Assembly (NCBI GenBank): GCA_913058135.1
Contig: CAJXPR010000015.1
Span: 1 to 47,168 of the forward strand
DNA length: 47,168 nt
Source: an uncultured Gammaproteobacteria bacterium
GTDB lineage: Bacteria; Pseudomonadota; Gammaproteobacteria; Pseudomonadales; Pseudohongiellaceae
Reading direction: 5' to 3'
Shown here: positions 44,204-47,168 of the stretch, one piece after another
How positions within the stretch are numbered: position 1 is the stretch's first letter
How the letters are laid out: each line of letters starts with the position of its first letter
The notes under the pieces: generated by a model
The model's input: the letters and a program-made list of their open reading frames with translations, nothing else
The model's database searches: none
Told to the model about the DNA's origin: nothing
Position numbers and translations under genes: made by a program

Positions 44204-45259
44204 CTACATTGCTGGTAACGGCAATCCGATTTCGACTGGCATGAGCCGCTGCCACAACGACCCGGCGTCCAGGCCCGAGTCGGTTATGGTCAGCCCGCGG
44301 TTCAGCATCATCGCCCCCATAATGATTACAAGCACCCCCGAGACTTTAATCATTTCGTGAATTGTTTTGCGGGACAGGAAGCTGGCAAAAAAGCCAAATC
44401 CAAGCAGTGGTGGCAACGTGCCCAGGCCAAAGAAAAACAGCAGCATTGCGCCTTCGCCGGGGCTGCCAGTGCCTGCGGCCAGGATGTACATGGCCTGGAG
44501 GGGCCCGCACCCAAGCAGCAGGCCGCTCAGCAAACCGATCAGCAAAGGGCTCCGACGCAGATTGATTTGTCTGGTCACTTTGTTGACAAAGGCATCGGGC
44601 AAGCGAATCGACAGAAAGCCCATGGTGGGGATGACGTTCAACATTTTGAGGCCAAAAAGACATAGAAAAAGTCCGGCGAGAATTGCTGCGTAACCACGCA
44701 TAACCGGGGTGATGGTGAGTGCGGCGCCCAGCAGCCCAAAACCTGCGCCGATAGCGGCGTAAGAGACGGTCTTGCCGGCCCCGTATGAAAAGTGCGCAAC
44801 CATGGCCTCTGCGTTGGACCGGGTGGCATCGGCGTAGCTGACAACAAAGCTGCCGCACATGCCAATGCAATGAAAGCCGGTGAGGAACCCGATGCCGAAT
44901 AACATGGCGTAACTGAGTTCGGCATTCAACTGCTGCATGACTCCCGGCATCAGGCTCTTGCCCCAGAAGGCTACGCCACCCACCAGCATCAGCAGGCCTG
45001 CGAATAACAATACCTGGTATACCAGTGGCCATTTACTGTCTGCTTCCGTCAACACCGTGTAACCCGTCGACCGTACCACCGATTCGATTGCCTGTCGGGT
45101 CACGATATTGTCGTTGAATTCGATTTTGACACGAGCCGCCACATGATCCGCTTTGACGGAGTCAACACCTGCCAGATTGCGGACTGCTGCCTCAACGGCA
45201 TGTTCACAACCGGAACAATGCATGCCAGTTACGTTCAGGTCGATTGACTGTTTGCTCAT
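44204..45259 (-). CDS. HMA metal-binding domain fused to TauE/SafE-like (UreH_2) membrane domain
   Basis: The 351-residue protein begins with an HMA domain carrying the copper-binding motif GMHCSGCEHAV (Cys15, Cys18). It continues as a six-to-seven-helix membrane domain with conserved intramembrane cysteines (GFHCIGMCGSFVVSYA and LLLGCGPLQAMYILAAG). Such fusions are usually annotated sulphite exporter TauE/SafE family, but the HMA domain points to copper or another soft metal. A possible FNR/Anr box lies 48 bp upstream. A link to copper delivery for a low-oxygen oxidase is inference; no oxidase genes are in the window. Confidence 0.88.
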   Translation of the reverse strand: MSKQSIDLNVTGMHCSGCEHAVEAAVRNLAGVDSVKADHVAARVKIEFNDNIVTRQAIESVVRSTGYTVLTEADSKWPLVYQVLLFAGLLMLVGGVAFWGKSLMPGVMQQLNAELSYAMLFGIGFLTGFHCIGMCGSFVVSYADATRSNAEAMVAHFSYGAGKTVSYAAIGAGFGLLGAALTITPVMRGYAAILAGLFLCLFGLKMLNVIPTMGFLSIRLPDAFVNKVTRQINLRRSPLLIGLLSGLLLGCGPLQAMYILAAGTGSPGEGAMLLFFFGLGTLPPLLGFGFFASFLSRKTIHEMIKVSGVLVIIMGAMMLNRGLTITDSGLDAGSLWQRLMPVEIGLPLPAM

Positions 45260-45306
45260 AGGGTTGATGCCGAGTCGGGTTAATGTGACGGTTAGTACGC
45301 AACTTG

Positions 45307-45320
45307 ATGATCCAGATCAA
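45307..45320. promoter_or_regulatory. FNR/Anr-like box
   Basis: ATGAT-CCAG-ATCAA matches the palindrome TTGAT-N4-ATCAA at nine of ten specific positions. It lies between the divergent HMA-TauE gene and the 47-residue protein gene. Its centre is about 54 bp upstream of the former's start codon, a position compatible with activation under low oxygen. Confidence 0.45.
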
Positions 45321-45430
45321 TCAGTGGCGCATTCGGGATCTTGAAAAGAACGAAACACAGTGACACCATCGAACTTGTTTTGTGCAGTGTCGCACGCGCT
45401 ACCAACCAGAATATTGAGGAGAAACAAAAA

Positions 45431-45574
45431 ATGTCCAGAGAAGTAGGCGAACGCTACCGTTGTGATTCCTGCAAGTCAGAGCTGGTATACGAAGTTGGCT
45501 GCCCGTGCCCTGACAAAATGGCGCATTCTGAAATCTGCTGCAATAAACAGATGACCAAGGTGGAGCAGAAATAG
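45431..45574 (+). CDS. Desulforedoxin-like 47-residue metal-binding protein
   Basis: The protein has Cys11-x2-Cys14 (YRCDSCKSEL), Cys24-x-Cys26 and a paired Cys36-Cys37 followed by Met41 (EICCNKQMTKV). The C-x2-C plus CC-x3-M layout matches the N-terminal desulforedoxin-like domain of desulfoferrodoxins, which holds one Fe or Zn with four cysteines. The extra CPC is unusual. ATG at 45431 follows GAGGAGA. The superoxide-reductase domain is absent, so activity cannot be inferred. Confidence 0.72.
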   Translation: MSREVGERYRCDSCKSELVYEVGCPCPDKMAHSEICCNKQMTKVEQK

Positions 45575-45640
45575 GTCGCCAGCAGGTTCAGTCCGCCAGA
45601 TCGACATTGCCGGCTTACGTTCATTCAGCAAGGTCTGTCG

Positions 45641-45656
45641 ACTGACCGGTGTCAGT
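45641..45656. repeat. Small hairpin between convergent genes
   Basis: ACTGAC-CGGT-GTCAGT is a perfect 6-bp stem with a 4-base loop between the stops at 45574 and 45684. No T-run follows. A terminator role is possible but weakly supported. Confidence 0.3.
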
Positions 45657-45683
45657 AACGCCTCTGACATCGGTCGGTCCTGG

Positions 45684-46187
45684 CTAACCCGACGCGCTGC
45701 TCTGCTGGGTATGGGAGTCACGAGCGCTGTCGAGCAACGCGCGCAGTTTTTTTAGCAGGGGCAGGATGGCACCGGCATCCTCAGCGCTGAATTGGGGGAT
45801 CATGGCGATGATATCCGGCGCGATGGCATTGATGGCGTCTTCACGCAATTTTCGCCCGTGGTCGGTCAGGTAAATCAGTTTGCCCCGGCCGTCGGCAGGG
45901 TTTGGCACCATGCGAATCAGCTCTCGTTCCTCCAGGCCGGCCAATGTGTGTGACATACTGGTTTTGGGTACCTGAAAGGCCCGCGCCACCTCCATCGGCG
46001 TACGACCGTCGCCCAATCTCACCAGATGATTCAGAACACCGAAATGCTGCTGCGTAAGCCCGCCGCTCAGTCGGGATTCCAGTAATGCCCGACTTAGCTG
46101 GGCAATAATGCCTACTTCATTCAGCACATCAAACATCAGCTGTGCATTACCAGTTCCAGGTGTGTCAGGTGAACCTGATTTTTTCAT
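45684..46187 (-). CDS. MarR-family transcriptional regulator
   Basis: The 167-residue protein has a winged helix (LTQQHFGVLNHLVRLGDGRT, AFQVPKTSMSHTLAGLEERE) and the wing region NPADGRGKLIYLTDHGRK. MarR proteins are usually repressors released by phenolic ligands or oxidation. ATG at 46187 follows TGGAGT; the longer frame from 46349 lies inside the upstream gene. It overlaps the Acg-family gene by 23 bp and probably regulates that operon. Confidence 0.92.
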   Translation of the reverse strand: MKKSGSPDTPGTGNAQLMFDVLNEVGIIAQLSRALLESRLSGGLTQQHFGVLNHLVRLGDGRTPMEVARAFQVPKTSMSHTLAGLEERELIRMVPNPADGRGKLIYLTDHGRKLREDAINAIAPDIIAMIPQFSAEDAGAILPLLKKLRALLDSARDSHTQQSSASG

Positions 46188-47123
46188 CGAGACTCCAGCG
46201 AGGTGTAGGGGGAACCGCTGCAGCATACCCCAAACGACCAAGCATCTGCACGGTTTCGCCCTCGTTGGCCAGCAGTTGATGAGCGCGCTGGTAGTGCATT
46301 CGCATTTGCGGAAACTCCTGCAGACACTGACTGACCGGGTGCAAGGCAATGCCCTGGCGGGTCGTCTGCAAATTCAGACGTAACCAGGCCTGACCGGCAG
46401 CAATCTGGCTTTCGCGACTGTTGTCGACTGTGGTCAGCCAGACAAAGGCCGGCGTGGCAGCAAACATGCTCTGGTACATATCCAGTCCGGTCTGGTAGGC
46501 GAAGGTGCCGGGGGTCGCCAACTCGCGATGTGAGAGCAGACCCAGACGCTGGAGTGCTTCCAGTGGCATGCCTCCGATATCAATGCCGTCCGGTGAAGCA
46601 TTGATGGCTGATTTGCCCAGGCGCATCAGATCGATGCTTTCCCGCAGCGTGGCGGGCGTCTCGTACTCTATCCTGAAGGCTTCCCAGATCAGCTCGCGCA
46701 GCGTGGCGACCTGGTTGTCGTCGGCGGTGCCTGCAAATCTGACGTCGTGTATCGCGGGGTTCAGTGTAGTGATGGTAGTTTCATCCACTGTACGTGTCAT
46801 ATCAAAGGGCTCTTTGGTCGAGCGTCGTGCCAATACACTGCTGAACAAAGCGTCAGCAGCGATTGAGTTACTGCGGAACTGCACCCGCGCCACAGGCCGT
46901 GCGCCGAGCAAATCGGCATCGGAACCGTCAGGAAACAGCTGTATGTCTGTCTCGAAGCCCTTTGCTGACGCAGCAATCTGCATCAGTGCCAGGAAGCATC
47001 CCAGGCCGATGGTCAGCTGTCGGTCAAAAGGGTCAGTTTCCGGGAGTCGTCGCTCAGGATCGGCGAGCAACGTCACCACGCCGGGCTCCTGCAAATCAAC
47101 CATCCATGGCTGCAGATTATGGG
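46165..47123 (-). CDS. Acg-family FMN-binding oxidoreductase (nitroreductase-like), N-terminus cut by contig end
   Basis: The frame is open from the adapter junction at 47123 to the stop at 46165, giving 318 residues. The first residues, HNLQPWMVDL, match the S-x-H-N-(T/L)-Q-P-W motif that lies near the N-terminus of Acg-type nitroreductase-fold proteins. Other family-like segments are SVLARRSTKEPFD and TTVDNSRESQIAAGQAWLRL. Perhaps 60-100 residues, possibly with a Tat signal, are missing. An internal Met at 47103 is not the true start. Acg-type proteins bind FMN; substrate unknown. It overlaps marR. Confidence 0.85.
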
Positions 47124-47168
47124 CTGTCTCTTATACACATCTCCGAGCCCACGAGACAGGCAGAAATC
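47124..47168. other. Illumina Nextera adapter (i7 side), not biological sequence
   Basis: Positions 47124-47142 are the Tn5 mosaic end in reverse orientation and 47143-47157 the Read 2 adapter tail. AGGCAGAA at 47158-47165 matches the N703 i7 index as I remember it, followed by the first bases of the P7 primer. Biological sequence ends at 47123. Confidence 0.97.

Noticed and set aside
45304-45320. TTGAT-N7-ATCAA as an FNR site
   Set aside because: The 7-bp spacing is wrong for FNR; the overlapping ATGAT-N4-ATCAA fits better and is the one reported.
1-47168. Prophage, insertion sequence, CRISPR array, tRNA or toxin-antitoxin genes
   Set aside because: I found no integrase, transposase, direct-repeat array, cloverleaf or paired small genes in the frames or gaps read.

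Overview
The window is a 47.1 kb contig from a free-living Gram-negative bacterium, almost certainly a gammaproteobacterium. The evidence is a TonB-dependent receptor, outer-membrane barrels with signal peptides, lipoproteins, sigma-54 promoters of the -24/-12 type, a NasR-type nitrate antiterminator, a Pho box and an FNR/Anr-like box. An ectoine hydroxylase gene suggests a saline or marine habitat. A Pseudohongiella-like or related marine lineage would fit, but this is a guess from gene content. Both ends are Illumina Nextera adapter sequence including index tags (1-47 and 47124-47168). The contig ends are therefore artificial, and the first and last genes are cut there.

Layout. 48-10790: a truncated secreted protein of unknown family, a DUF5916 outer-membrane protein, a MocR regulator divergent from a LysE-type exporter, the DNA-repair nuclease subunit SbcC, then two forward genes (a full-length paralogue of the first protein and a lipoprotein). 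10797-14725: an operon on the reverse strand with an IorA/IorB-type molybdenum oxidoreductase followed 3 nt later by sbcD. sbcD is thus separated from sbcC by two genes of opposite strand. 14844-17064: a methyltransferase and a lipoprotein carboxylesterase.

17145-31869 is a compact nitrate-assimilation island. NasR (NIT plus ANTAR domains) lies next to a reverse operon for a nitrate ABC transporter. A forward operon carries nirB, nirD, an FAD oxidoreductase, nasA, cobA (siroheme), an outer-membrane porin and mobA (Mo-bis-MGD cofactor). The 634-bp region between the two operons holds, on each strand, a sigma-54 promoter, two hairpins with six-base loops of the A-x-x-G-x-x type recognised by ANTAR proteins, and an intrinsic terminator that overlaps the second hairpin. 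Both operons are therefore predicted to be controlled at initiation by nitrogen status and at elongation by nitrate through NasR. This mirrored pair of leaders is the most striking structure in the window.

31872-33854: a Pho box and -10 element ahead of uridine kinase and a NupC-type nucleoside transporter. 34115-39077: a 2OG-Fe(II) oxygenase, a large TonB-dependent receptor closed by a strong terminator, and an orphan ectD. 39233-42920: an overlapping MoxR / DUF58 / TgpA-type transglutaminase block. 42957-47123: a small membrane protein, a secreted protein of unknown function, an HMA-TauE/SafE fusion under a possible FNR box, a 47-residue desulforedoxin-like protein, and a MarR regulator overlapping a truncated Acg-family flavoprotein. 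I saw no tRNA, rRNA, CRISPR array, insertion sequence or prophage gene.
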